From: Syntrophaceae bacterium UBA2251
Lineage (GTDB): Bacteria; Desulfobacterota; Syntrophia; Syntrophales; UBA2251
Length of the DNA: 64,000 nt
Direction of reading: 5' to 3'
Assembly (NCBI GenBank): GCA_002347815.1
Contig: DDXV01000020.1
Location: forward strand, 1 to 64,000
Of the stretch, positions 23,466-32,625 are shown piece after piece. The position numbers and the translations under genes were made by a program. Every line of letters begins with the position of its first letter. The first letter of the stretch is position 1. The notes beneath the pieces are model-generated. The model was not told where the DNA came from and did no database searches. It was given only the letters and a program-made list of their open reading frames with translations.

Positions 23466-25553
23466 ATGCACAGAGGCAAGCGTGTTTTAGAGGTATTTGT
23501 ACTGGTCGTGACGATATTGCTGTTTCCGATGATCGTTTTCTGCGATCCCGGAAAGTCGGACCAGGAGAGTTTCTCCACATTGGGTGAGGTCGTGGTCACG
23601 GCGACGCGCGACCACGAAAATGTCCAACAGGTTCCGGCGAATGTTTCCATCGTTACCGCCAGGGAGATCGAGCGGTCAGGCGCGGCCAATCTTGTCGAGG
23701 TGCTGGAAAGACTGGAGGGTGTTCCATTCCGGAACTACGGCGGCAACGCGGCCCAGTCTGTTATCGACCTGCGGGGGTTCGGCGGGGACAACCCATTCGG
23801 GAAGACCCTGATTCTGCTCGATGGCCGCCGCCTGAACCGGCCCGACATGTCCTCCATCAATTGGCTTCAGATCCCCCTGAGTCAGATCGAGCGGATCGAG
23901 GTGGTCCGGGGTGCCGGGAGCGTTCTTTACGGCGATGCGGCCGTCGGCGGCGTGATCAACATCATCACGAAAAAGGGCCGGGGCGCGCCCCGGTACCGGG
24001 GCGCCGTTGAGGCAGGCAGCTTCGGCTTCCACCGGGAACAGGCGGGAGTCGCCGGCGCCGTTGGCAAGGCGCGCTACGCGCTGAGCGGCGAAAACAGTGT
24101 CCAGGAGGGCTGGCGGGACCGGTCGCGACTCTCGTCGCGGGGAGGGACGGTGGATCTGGGATATGCGGCCGGAGAACGCCTCGACGTGTCGCTGACGGCT
24201 TCCTTCAACCGTACAGATTACCAGATGCCCGGCGCGCTGACGAAGGCCCAGATGAAGCGGAATCGGCGCCAGTATCAGCCGGCCACGCCCGAGAACTGGG
24301 CGAACGCCGCCCCGGACGACGACGGTTTGGACCGTTACGTCAACGTCCATGCGGGACTGACGTCATTTCTGGGCCAAGCGGGCGAGTTCGACCTCCAGGT
24401 CCTGTACGGAAAGAAGGAACTGGAGGTCAACATGCCATCCTGGACGGCGGGCCAATATGCGGACATCGATACGGACACCTTCGGGGTCACGCCTAAATAC
24501 GTCCTGGCACGGGACCTCTTTGGGTGCGGAAACAAACTGACGCTGGGAGTGGATTATTACCGCGAACCTTACAAAAAAATATTTTTCGGCACGCGAAATC
24601 GCCGCGAGAAAACCCGTTGGGCGGACCTGATGCGGGAGAGCCTTGGGTACTACGCCCGGGATGAGTTCCGCCTCATGAAGCGCCTCTTGCTGAGCACGGG
24701 GTATCGGTCGGAACGGACCGTCATCGAAGGGGAGGCCACAGACCGAATTGCGCCGGCCAACGATTTCCGCGATCGCGAGAAGTCCTATCGTGCCGAGGCC
24801 TATGAGGTGGGGCTGACTTGGCTTGCCGGCGAGGAATCGAAGATCTTTGCCAAGGTCGCCTCGGTTTACCGCATCCCGTTTCTCGACGAGGTTGCCTCGT
24901 TCAATGGCTTCGGCGGCGGCTTCCTACAGGATCTCGACCGGGAAAAGGGCGTCAGTCTGGAGGCGGGGGCGGTGCTCCATCCGCTGGATCGCCTGAAGAT
25001 CGGGCTGACTCTCTTCCGCATCGACATGGAGGACGAGATCCAGTACGTCTACGTCACTTCCTGGTCCGGGTACAACCAGAACGTCGGAAAGACGCGGCAC
25101 GATGGCGCCGAGGTCTCCCTGTCCTGGCTGTGGGAAAAGCGCATGCGGGTCCACGGGACCATCACCTGGCACCGGGCTACCTTTGAAAACGGTCCCAACA
25201 AGGGGAAGGACATGCCTCTCGTTCCCCGCTGGCTGGCCAGCGCCGGTGCCGAGATCGAACTGACGCACGGCTGGACCCTGCGACCCGAGGTACGACATGC
25301 GAGTCGCGCCTATCTCTCAGGGGACAACGACAACAACACCGAGCGACTGGATGCCTACACCCTTTTGAATCTGTATCTTTCTTGGCACACGTCGTTAGGG
25401 AAACTCAAAACGACGGCGTTTGTCGGCGTGGAAAATCTGGTCGACGTGAAATACGCCTCCTTCGGTTCGGACAACCTCTCGTGGGGCGGCGTCAACACAT
25501 ACTACCCCATGCCGGGGATCGCCTTCAAGGGGGGGCTGTCCCTGGAATATTAG
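23466..25553 (+). CDS. btuB: TonB-dependent corrinoid outer-membrane receptor (BtuB-like)
   Basis: A 695-residue outer-membrane receptor. It has a signal peptide (about 1-30), a TonB box region EVVVTATR near residue 41, a plug domain with QSVIDLRGFGGDNPFGKTLI and IERIEVVRGAGSVLYGDAAV, and a 22-strand barrel ending in an aromatic terminal strand (FKGGLSLEY). The cobalamin riboswitch directly upstream makes corrinoid uptake the likely role. ATG 23466 is chosen because earlier codons lie within the riboswitch. Energy would come from a TonB complex; a tonB gene is at 47120. It is convergent with the next gene. Confidence 0.92.
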   Translation: MHRGKRVLEVFVLVVTILLFPMIVFCDPGKSDQESFSTLGEVVVTATRDHENVQQVPANVSIVTAREIERSGAANLVEVLERLEGVPFRNYGGNAAQSVIDLRGFGGDNPFGKTLILLDGRRLNRPDMSSINWLQIPLSQIERIEVVRGAGSVLYGDAAVGGVINIITKKGRGAPRYRGAVEAGSFGFHREQAGVAGAVGKARYALSGENSVQEGWRDRSRLSSRGGTVDLGYAAGERLDVSLTASFNRTDYQMPGALTKAQMKRNRRQYQPATPENWANAAPDDDGLDRYVNVHAGLTSFLGQAGEFDLQVLYGKKELEVNMPSWTAGQYADIDTDTFGVTPKYVLARDLFGCGNKLTLGVDYYREPYKKIFFGTRNRREKTRWADLMRESLGYYARDEFRLMKRLLLSTGYRSERTVIEGEATDRIAPANDFRDREKSYRAEAYEVGLTWLAGEESKIFAKVASVYRIPFLDEVASFNGFGGGFLQDLDREKGVSLEAGAVLHPLDRLKIGLTLFRIDMEDEIQYVYVTSWSGYNQNVGKTRHDGAEVSLSWLWEKRMRVHGTITWHRATFENGPNKGKDMPLVPRWLASAGAEIELTHGWTLRPEVRHASRAYLSGDNDNNTERLDAYTLLNLYLSWHTSLGKLKTTAFVGVENLVDVKYASFGSDNLSWGGVNTYYPMPGIAFKGGLSLEY

Positions 25554-25595
25554 CGGCCGGCGGCCTTGCCGCGGGGGATGCCGGCCCCCTTCCGG

Positions 25596-27223
25596 CTATG
25601 CGTCGATCGAAGCGAGCATCGTCCGGAGGTCCGTCGTCGGCTGCAGGCAGGCGTTGCCGGTGCAGACGTAGGCCGTCGCCCGGCCGTCGATGCAGTGCAT
25701 GTCCCGCGTGTAGGGGGCGAGGCGGCAGATGGGGGGAGAGGCCTCGCCGGCCGGGCGCAGGATGACGACCGTCCGGGGCAGAAAACGGGACCTCAAGGCC
25801 CGCAGCAGGGCGCGGGTGTCTTCCGCGGCCGGGTCGCCCACGACCACTACTTCCCGCGCCGGTCCGAAGGCGAAATCGAGAGCGACCATGAATTGGGCAT
25901 AGGCCCCCGGCGATTGCCGCAGATCGTGATCGAAGGCCGCGGCGGCATCCCACGCCTCGTCCAACAACGCCGTTTCTCCCGTCATGCGTCCCAGCCGCAG
26001 CAGGTTCCAGACGGCCACGGCGTTGCCGGACGGCATGGCCCCTTCGAAGATCTCCTTCTGACGGACGAGGATCTCCTCTCCATCCCGCGGCGTGAAGAAG
26101 AACCCCCCGCGGGGATCCTTGAAGGCGGTCATCAGGCCGCCCGTCAGGGCCAGGGCCGCCTCCAGATAAGACGCCTCCCCGGTGGCTTCATAGAGTTCGA
26201 TCAGGGCAAGGGTGAAGAACGCGTAATCGTCGAGGGCGCCCGCAATGCCCGCCTCGCCGTCGCGGAAGCGGTGCAGGAGGGCGCCGTCGGGGCGGCGCAT
26301 CCGACCGAGGATGAAGGCCGCGGCCCTTTCGGCGGCGTCGACGCAGGCCGGATCATCCAGGCAGGCCCCGGCCTTGGCCAGGGACGCGATCATCAGGCCG
26401 TTCCAGTCGGTCAGGATCTTGTCGTCTTTCTGCGGCGGAACCCGCCGCTGCCGGACGGCGAAAAGCGTCTGACGGGCCCGCTCGACGCGCGCTTCCCGTT
26501 CCGGGTCGATGATCGGCGACGCCCCGCCCGCCCCTTCTGTTGAGGGCGCAAGATGCGGGATGTTCATGCCCGTTTTGCGTCCCGTGAGTTCGTCGGTGAA
26601 GTTGCCGGTTTTCTCGAAGCGGAAGGTGCGTCTGAACAGATCGGCGTCGGCCTCGTCCAGGATGCCGCTGACGTCTTCCCATCGCCACAGGTAGAATTTC
26701 CCCTCTTCCCCCTCGCTGTCGGCGTCTTCGGCGGAATAAAAGGCCCCCTCGGGCGACGTCATCCGGGTCAGGACATAGGAGAAGACCTCCCGCGCCGTGT
26801 CGGCATACGTTTTCGCGCCCGTCGCCTGGAAGGCTTCCGTATAGGCGTAGGCCAGCATGGCCTGATCGTAGAGCATTTTTTCAAAATGGGGGACGAGCCA
26901 GTCCGGGTCCACGCTGTAGCGGTGAAAGCCGAAGCCGATCTGGTCGTAGATCCCGCCGCGGCGCATGGCCTGGAGGGTCTTTTCCGCCATTCCCAGGGCG
27001 TGCCGGTTGCCGGTCCGTTTCCAGTAACGCAGGAGGAACAGGAGGTTCTGCGGGGTCGGGAATTTGGGCCGGGAGTCGAAGAAGGCCAGATGGCAGATCT
27101 CGTCGCGGATGGTCCAGTCGTAGAAGGGCGTGGGCCGGTCCCAGAGCGCGCTTCCGCGAGCGTCGTGACGACGGCCTCCAGCGCCTCCTGTTCCGCCGCG
27201 AGATCGCCGATGAGGTCCATCAT
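25596..27223 (-). pseudogene. Chimeric gene: TIGR03084-like N-terminus fused to DUF255/YyaL body, frameshifted
   Basis: Two ATGs at 27223 and 27220 follow a GGGGAGG site and start MMDLIGDLAAEQEALEAVV, which resembles TIGR03084/DinB-like proteins. The frame then has to slip by one base near 27143-27152 to continue as WDRPTPFYDWTIRDEICHLA, still that family. At about 27072-27080 the sequence turns into SRPKFPTPQNLLFLLRYW. That is the middle of a DUF255 thioredoxin-domain/six-hairpin protein (YyaL/SPATA20 type), which runs normally to its C-terminus. The DUF255 thioredoxin domain with its CxxC and the rest of the TIGR03084 protein are missing. A deletion joining two genes, or an assembly join, explains this. 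The product is probably non-functional. Confidence 0.7.
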
Positions 27224-27292
27224 GTTCGCCTGCCTCCCCAAACGGCGCCCAGCGGAACCGTCCCTGCCGTCCGGTGGAACGCGCCGTGAAGC

Positions 27293-28696
27293 TCAGTTCC
27301 CCTTGAGCTCTTTCAGGATCCGGTCGGCGCAGAGCAGGCCGCTCTGGGCGGCGCTGTTGATGGCGAGCCCCCGGCCCCGGTAGGTGTCGCCGGCGAAGTA
27401 GAGATTGGGAATCCCCGGCGCCTTGAGCCCTGGCTTGAAGTTCCCCACGAGGCCCGGCTGACGGGCCAGGCCGTCGCAGCCGTCCACGTAGTAGGGCAGA
27501 CGCCATTCCGTCTTCGCCTCGATCCCCGGGAACATGTCCTTCAGGTCTTCCCAGTGGCGCTTAAGGAGCCGTTCCCGCATGAACTTGTCCGAGGCCTCCG
27601 CGTGCTCGCAGACCAGATCCGTGTGGAGGACCTGCTTTCCCGCCGGGGCCACGTGCTCGGAGAAATTCGAGGCCGGGAAGGCCTGGAAGGGAAAGCCGGC
27701 GTGCCGGGTTTTCAGGGCGCTGAAGAAGCACTTCTTCTGGGGGTCCACCACCGGCTCCTTCAGGCCGATCATGAAGCCGATCAGTCCCGTGACCTCATGC
27801 TGGATATCGGTGATCCGCTTGACCCACCAGCGCGGCAGCGGGCTCGATTCGGGGTTGAAGTCCAGGATCTGGGACAGCTTGTAGATGGGCAAGGCGCACA
27901 CCACCCGCTCGGCCGTCAACAGCTCCGTTTCGAAGATCCGGTATTCCTCCTGGTAGATGTGCTTCTGCGCGGGGACCCGCACGCCCGCGGCCCGGCCATC
28001 CGCAACGACCACCTCCTGGACGTCGCTGTTGAGGCGGATCTCCCCGCCCCCTTCCCGGATGACCTCGGCCAGCCCCCGGGTCACGCCCTCCATGCCGTCC
28101 AGGGGATAGCTCGCCTGCAGGGCCTGGCGGGTCTTCAGGAGGTTTTCCCGGGCGATGTAGAGGACCTCGCCCGCGGCCATGTCGATGGCGTGCGGGATGG
28201 TCGTCATGATCATCCCCAGGTCGGTGAAGAGCTCCCGGACCGGGGCCTGCGGAACGTTTTCATGGAGCCATTCGGCGAGCGACCGGTCGTCCCACGCCTC
28301 GATCTCGGCGTCGCTCAGCATCGCGATCCGCTGCATCAGATCCCGGAAGGCGATCTTGTCTTCCCGCGTCATGGGGACGAGCTCCGCCACGCTGACAAAC
28401 TTTTCCCCGTTCCAGATGTCCACGGTGTCGCTGAAGGGCGCCCAGGCCACCTTCTTCCCCACCCGCTCGTTCAGGGCGTTGCAGGTGGACTTTTCCCCGA
28501 GCTCGATCATGTGCAGGCCGATTTCGACCCGCCAGCCCGCGGACGGATACCCGTCATAGCTCATCATTCTCCCGCCAAACTTGGGAAAGCGGTCGAGAAC
28601 GAGGACCTTCTGCCCGGCCTCTTTGGTCAGGATCGCCCCGACCCCCAGACCGGCGATCCCCGCCCCGACGACAATCGTATCGTACTGTTTGGTCAT
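27293..28696 (-). CDS. FAD-dependent phytoene desaturase-like oxidoreductase
   Basis: A 467-residue flavoprotein of the phytoene dehydrogenase/amine oxidase superfamily (COG1233-like). The N-terminal dinucleotide motif is YDTIVVGAGIAGLGVGAIL, a GGRMMSYDG segment follows, and the C-terminal FAD motif is IPNLYFAGDTYRGRGLAINSA. It has no CrtI-specific neighbours and no isoprenoid genes nearby, so the substrate is unknown. ATG 28696 follows a near-perfect AAGGAGGGG. It lies 69 bp upstream of the chimeric gene and is probably transcribed with it. Confidence 0.85.
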   Translation of the reverse strand: MTKQYDTIVVGAGIAGLGVGAILTKEAGQKVLVLDRFPKFGGRMMSYDGYPSAGWRVEIGLHMIELGEKSTCNALNERVGKKVAWAPFSDTVDIWNGEKFVSVAELVPMTREDKIAFRDLMQRIAMLSDAEIEAWDDRSLAEWLHENVPQAPVRELFTDLGMIMTTIPHAIDMAAGEVLYIARENLLKTRQALQASYPLDGMEGVTRGLAEVIREGGGEIRLNSDVQEVVVADGRAAGVRVPAQKHIYQEEYRIFETELLTAERVVCALPIYKLSQILDFNPESSPLPRWWVKRITDIQHEVTGLIGFMIGLKEPVVDPQKKCFFSALKTRHAGFPFQAFPASNFSEHVAPAGKQVLHTDLVCEHAEASDKFMRERLLKRHWEDLKDMFPGIEAKTEWRLPYYVDGCDGLARQPGLVGNFKPGLKAPGIPNLYFAGDTYRGRGLAINSAAQSGLLCADRILKELKGN

Positions 28697-29067
28697 GATT
28701 CCCCTCCTTCATGTGGTTTGCAGCGACGGCCCGGCCGGCCGATGGCGTTCGATCCGCGCCCTGACGAGTGCCTCCAAAGGACGCCCCGCAACTTACCAGA
28801 TGTCGAGGGCCCTCCTCAAGCAAAAACGTCCCGGGCAGCCCGCCGCTCGCGGCAGGGGGATCGTCCGCCCCGGTATCGGAGAAAACAGGGACCGGGTGCG
28901 GGCCGCAAAATTGCCTTGCAAAATGACGGCCTCCGTGCAAAATTCACGGCGCATGCCGCCGCCGGCCGGCGGATCCGTCGCCGGAGGCCCGTTGCGGCGG
29001 CGGCGCGATTTTCAAGGACCCAAAGGAACGCGGACGCGTTTTTGACTTCATCGAAAGGATCGCCGGA
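28697..29067. other. Divergent intergenic region with three GCAAAAT repeats
   Basis: A 371-base gap between divergent genes. GCAAAAT occurs three times in direct orientation at 28905-28911, 28918-28924 and 28937-28943. The last is embedded in the inverted repeat CCGTG/CACGG (28933-28937 and 28945-28949). These could be regulator sites. I see no gene in the gap. Confidence 0.5.
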
Positions 29068-30675
29068 ATGAAAATCAAGTTCATGGGGGCAGCGCGGACG
29101 GTGACCGGTTCGTGCTTCATCGTCGAGGCGGCGGGTCACCGCTTTGCCATCGACTGCGGCATGCATCAGGGCAATGCCGAAATCGACCAGCGCAACTGGG
29201 AGGTGGACCTCTACGATCCGGCCGGGATCGAGTTCTTCATCATCACGCACGCCCACATCGACCACTCGGGGCTGATCCCCCGGATGGTGCAGAAGGGGTT
29301 CCGAGGGCGGATCTACATGACGCCCCCGACGAAGGAGCTCCTCCAGGTGATGCTTCTGGACAGCGCCCACATCCAGGAGACGGAGGCCCAGTGGAAGACG
29401 AAAAAGCGCCTGCGGCACGGGGACAAGCGCACCCAGGCCCTCTATACCCAGAAAGACGCCCAGGCGTCCTTTCCCCTGTTCGATGCCGTTCCCTACGAGC
29501 ACGAGTTCAGCCCCGGCGACGGGATCAAGGTCAGACTGCGCGACGCCGGCCACATTCTCGGGGCGGCCCTGGCGGAGCTCTGGATCCAGGAAAACGGCGC
29601 GACGTCCAAGCTCGTCTTCTCCGGCGACCTCGGCCGCCCGTCCCAGCTTATGATGCGGGACCCCAGCGTCGTGGAAGAGGCGGACATCCTTTTTCTGGAG
29701 TCCACCTACGGGAACCGGAACCACAAAAACGAGGACGCCAGCCTCGACGAACTCGCCCAAGCCGTGGCCTACAGCTATGAACGGGGAGAGAAGGTGATCA
29801 TTCCGGCCTTCGCCGTGGAGCGGACCCAGGAGATGATCTATTCCCTGCACCTCCTGGAAAAGAGCGGCCGATTGCCCAAGGACATGCCCGTTTTCGTGGA
29901 CAGTCCGCTCGCCATCGCGGCCACGGAGATCTTCCGTCGCTACAAGAAGGATTTCGACGCGGAGGCAAAGGCGCTGCTCGCCAAGGGCGAAGATCCGCTG
30001 ACGCTGCCCGGCCTGCGCTATACCCAGAACACCCAAGACTCGATGAACATCAACGCCGTCGCCGGTCCCGCGATCGTGATCTCCGCGAGCGGCATGGCCG
30101 ATGCGGGCCGGATCAAGCACCACCTGCGACACAACCTCTGGCGGGAGGGGGCGAGCGTCGTCTTCGTCGGCTTCCAGGCGGCGGGGACGACCGGCCGGCG
30201 GATCATCGACGGGGCGGAGAAGGTGCGGCTCTTCGGCGAGGACGTGGCCGTCAAGGCGAAGGTCTTCACGATCAACGGCTTTTCCGCGCACGCCGGCCAG
30301 ACGCAGCTTCTCGACTGGCTGGCCCACTTCCGGAACCCGGCGCCGCAACTGTTCCTCGTCCACGGCGAATACACGGCCCAGCAGGTGCTGGCGGGCCTGG
30401 TCGAGGAGCGGTTCGGCATCAAGGCCGTCATCCCGGACTATCTGGAAGAGACCATCCTCAAACCCGGCGAGGCGATCCAACGCGTGGCGTTTCCCGAGCA
30501 GGCCGCGCCCCGGATCGACTGGGCGTACCTCATCGCCGACGTGGAGGCGAAGCTGGCCCACCTGAAAGAACGACAGGCGAAGATCGAAGGCAAGACCTGG
30601 GTGGAACAGACGGACCTCCGGGATCGTCTGTTCGAAGTGAACCGGAGCCTGATGCAGCTCATCTCGGAGAGCTGA
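29068..30675 (+). CDS. Beta-CASP family metallo-beta-lactamase RNase
   Basis: A 535-residue beta-CASP nuclease related to CPSF73/Ysh1 and bacterial mRNA-processing homologues. The MBL zinc motif is ITHAHIDHSGLIPR (HxHxDH) near residue 70. Other ligands are in FSGDLGR, and the beta-CASP motifs include FAVERTQEMIY, VISASGMADAGRIKHHL and the C-terminal HGEYTAQQVL. It probably cleaves RNA in the cytosol. ATG 29068 has an AAAGGA site. It is followed 25 bp later by an export operon but is functionally unrelated to it. Confidence 0.9.
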   Translation: MKIKFMGAARTVTGSCFIVEAAGHRFAIDCGMHQGNAEIDQRNWEVDLYDPAGIEFFIITHAHIDHSGLIPRMVQKGFRGRIYMTPPTKELLQVMLLDSAHIQETEAQWKTKKRLRHGDKRTQALYTQKDAQASFPLFDAVPYEHEFSPGDGIKVRLRDAGHILGAALAELWIQENGATSKLVFSGDLGRPSQLMMRDPSVVEEADILFLESTYGNRNHKNEDASLDELAQAVAYSYERGEKVIIPAFAVERTQEMIYSLHLLEKSGRLPKDMPVFVDSPLAIAATEIFRRYKKDFDAEAKALLAKGEDPLTLPGLRYTQNTQDSMNINAVAGPAIVISASGMADAGRIKHHLRHNLWREGASVVFVGFQAAGTTGRRIIDGAEKVRLFGEDVAVKAKVFTINGFSAHAGQTQLLDWLAHFRNPAPQLFLVHGEYTAQQVLAGLVEERFGIKAVIPDYLEETILKPGEAIQRVAFPEQAAPRIDWAYLIADVEAKLAHLKERQAKIEGKTWVEQTDLRDRLFEVNRSLMQLISES

Positions 30676-30700
30676 CCGTCCCGGACAGGGGGACCCTCCG

Positions 30701-31915
30701 ATGGCGGAAGACCTTTCCCGGCTGAAGATCGACAAGTCGGCGCAGGCCCTGCGGCCGTCGCGGCGGCGCGCGTTTCTCCTGCCGGCCCTGATCCTGCTCG
30801 TCGCGGTTTGCCTCGCCGCGCTTTACGTCCTCGGCGTCCTGAAGCCGGCGGCCGCCGTGCAGACGGCGACGGCCTCTTTCGTCTACCCATCCCAGAATTT
30901 CACGGTGCTCAACGCCAGCGGATACATCGTCGCCCAGCGCAAGGCGGCGGTCGCCTCGAAGGCCACCGGCCGGCTGACGTCTCTCCGGGTGGAGGAGGGA
31001 AGCCGGGTGGCCCGGGGGCAGGTCATCGCCCAACTGGAAAACGACGATGCGGAGGCCAGCCGGGATCAGGCGGCGGCGAACCTGTCCGTGAGCCGGGCCA
31101 ACCTGAATCAGGCGAAGACGGCGCTGGAGGATGCGGCGCGGGATTACGACCGCAACCGGCGGCTGCTCGAGAAGGGCATCATTGCCCGCAACGCCTTCGA
31201 TCTGGCCGAAACCCGATACCGGAGCGCCCAGGCCGCCGTGGCCGGTGCCGAAGCGGCGATCCGGGCCGCCGAGGCCGGGCTGCGGGGCGCGAGCGTCGCC
31301 CTGGAATACACCCGGATCCGCGCGCCCTTCGATGCCGTGGTCCTCACGAAGAACGCCGACATCGGGGATATCGTCACCCCCCTGGGGGCGGCGGCCAACG
31401 CCAAGGCGGCCGTGGTGACGATCGCGGATCTCGGATCGCTGGTCGTGGAGGTGGACGTCTCGGAGGCGAACATCGGACGGGTGACCGTCGGGCAGCCCTG
31501 CGAGATTCAGTTGGACGCCATGCCGGACGAGCGGTTCCCGGGGAGGGTCCATATGATCGTGCCTACCGTGGACCGGAGCAAGGCGGCGGTCATGGTCAAG
31601 GTCCGGTTCCTGAACACGGACCTCCGCAGGCTCCCGGACATGAGCGCCAAGGTCGCCTTCCTGTCGCGGCCGGTGGGGCCGGACGAGGGGAAGCCGCGGC
31701 TGGGCGTGCCCCGCGCGGCCGTCATGCAGCGGGGAGGCCGGCCGGTCGTCTACGTCGTTCGAGGCGACCGCGTCCGGGAAACGGACATCCGGACGGGCCG
31801 CGGGCTCGGGGAGATGATCGAGGTGACGGGCGGGCTGAAGGCGGGCGAAAAGGTGGTGGTGAATCCGCCGGCCGCGCTTGGGGATGGCGGGCGGATCGAG
31901 GTGGCGGAACCGTGA
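30701..31915 (+). CDS. MacA/HlyD-type periplasmic adaptor subunit
   Basis: A 404-residue membrane-fusion protein with an N-terminal membrane anchor (about residues 25-46). It has a lipoyl-like half with ATGRLTSLRVEEGSRVARGQ, an alpha-hairpin (about 100-200) and a beta-barrel with IADLGSLVVEVDVSE. In tripartite ABC exporters it links the inner-membrane transporter to an outer-membrane channel. Its TGA overlaps the GTG of the ATPase gene (GTGA). The four genes to 34923 form one tight operon. The cargo is unknown. Confidence 0.9.
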   Translation: MAEDLSRLKIDKSAQALRPSRRRAFLLPALILLVAVCLAALYVLGVLKPAAAVQTATASFVYPSQNFTVLNASGYIVAQRKAAVASKATGRLTSLRVEEGSRVARGQVIAQLENDDAEASRDQAAANLSVSRANLNQAKTALEDAARDYDRNRRLLEKGIIARNAFDLAETRYRSAQAAVAGAEAAIRAAEAGLRGASVALEYTRIRAPFDAVVLTKNADIGDIVTPLGAAANAKAAVVTIADLGSLVVEVDVSEANIGRVTVGQPCEIQLDAMPDERFPGRVHMIVPTVDRSKAAVMVKVRFLNTDLRRLPDMSAKVAFLSRPVGPDEGKPRLGVPRAAVMQRGGRPVVYVVRGDRVRETDIRTGRGLGEMIEVTGGLKAGEKVVVNPPAALGDGGRIEVAEP

Positions 31916-32625
31916 CGACGGAAGCGCCGGCGCCCATCATCGACGTGCGGGGGGTCAGCAAGTCCTACCGGAGGGGGGAAGTGGTGGTGCCGGTTCTGCA
32001 CGACATCACCTTCACCATCGCCCCAGGCGAATTCCTGTCCCTCATGGGCCCGTCGGGCTCGGGCAAGAGCACGCTCTTGAACCTCGTCGCCGGCATCGAC
32101 CAGGCCGACAGCGGCCGCATCGTCGTCGAAGGCGTGGACATCACCCGGCTCACCGAAACCGAACTGGCCCGGTGGCGGGCGAATTCCGTCGGGTTCATCT
32201 TCCAGTTCTACAACCTGATCCCCGTGCTGACCGCCCTGGAAAACGTGGAGCTGCCCCTGCACCTGTCGGGGCTTTCCCGGCGGGCGCGCCGGGAGCACGC
32301 CCTGACGGCCCTGGACCTCGTCGGCCTGTCCCACCGCCTCGATCATTTTCCCGGCCAGCTCTCCGGCGGGGAGCAGCAGCGCGTCGCCATCGCCCGGGCG
32401 GTCGTCACCGACCCGACGGTGCTCGTGGCGGACGAGCCGACGGGCGACCTCGACCGGGTTTCGGCCGGTGAGGTCCTGGACATGATGGCACGCCTGAACC
32501 GGGAGCTGGGCAAGACAATCGTCATGGTGACCCACGACCCGCGGGCGGCCGCGCGCGCGCATCTGAAGCGCCACCTGGACAAGGGAGTCCTGAGCGCCGA
32601 TGATCCTGCTGAGAATCCTGATTAG
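31912..32625 (+). CDS. LolD/MacB-type ABC transporter ATP-binding protein
   Basis: A 237-residue ATPase with Walker A GPSGSGKSTLLN, Q-loop region VGFIFQFYNLIPVLTALEN, signature LSGGEQQRVAIARAV and Walker B VLVADEPTGDLD. The YNLIPVLTALEN segment is typical of the LolD/MacB/FtsE group, which acts with FtsX-like permeases. GTG 31912 is the start because it overlaps the adaptor stop and gives the normal N-terminus. It overlaps the next gene by 26 bp. Confidence 0.93.
   Translation: MTTEAPAPIIDVRGVSKSYRRGEVVVPVLHDITFTIAPGEFLSLMGPSGSGKSTLLNLVAGIDQADSGRIVVEGVDITRLTETELARWRANSVGFIFQFYNLIPVLTALENVELPLHLSGLSRRARREHALTALDLVGLSHRLDHFPGQLSGGEQQRVAIARAVVTDPTVLVADEPTGDLDRVSAGEVLDMMARLNRELGKTIVMVTHDPRAAARAHLKRHLDKGVLSADDPAENPD

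Noticed and set aside
25555..25586. GGCCGGC/GCCGGCC hairpin between convergent btuB and the chimeric gene
   Set aside because: Its position would suit a bidirectional terminator, but no U-tract is present on either side, so it is not called.
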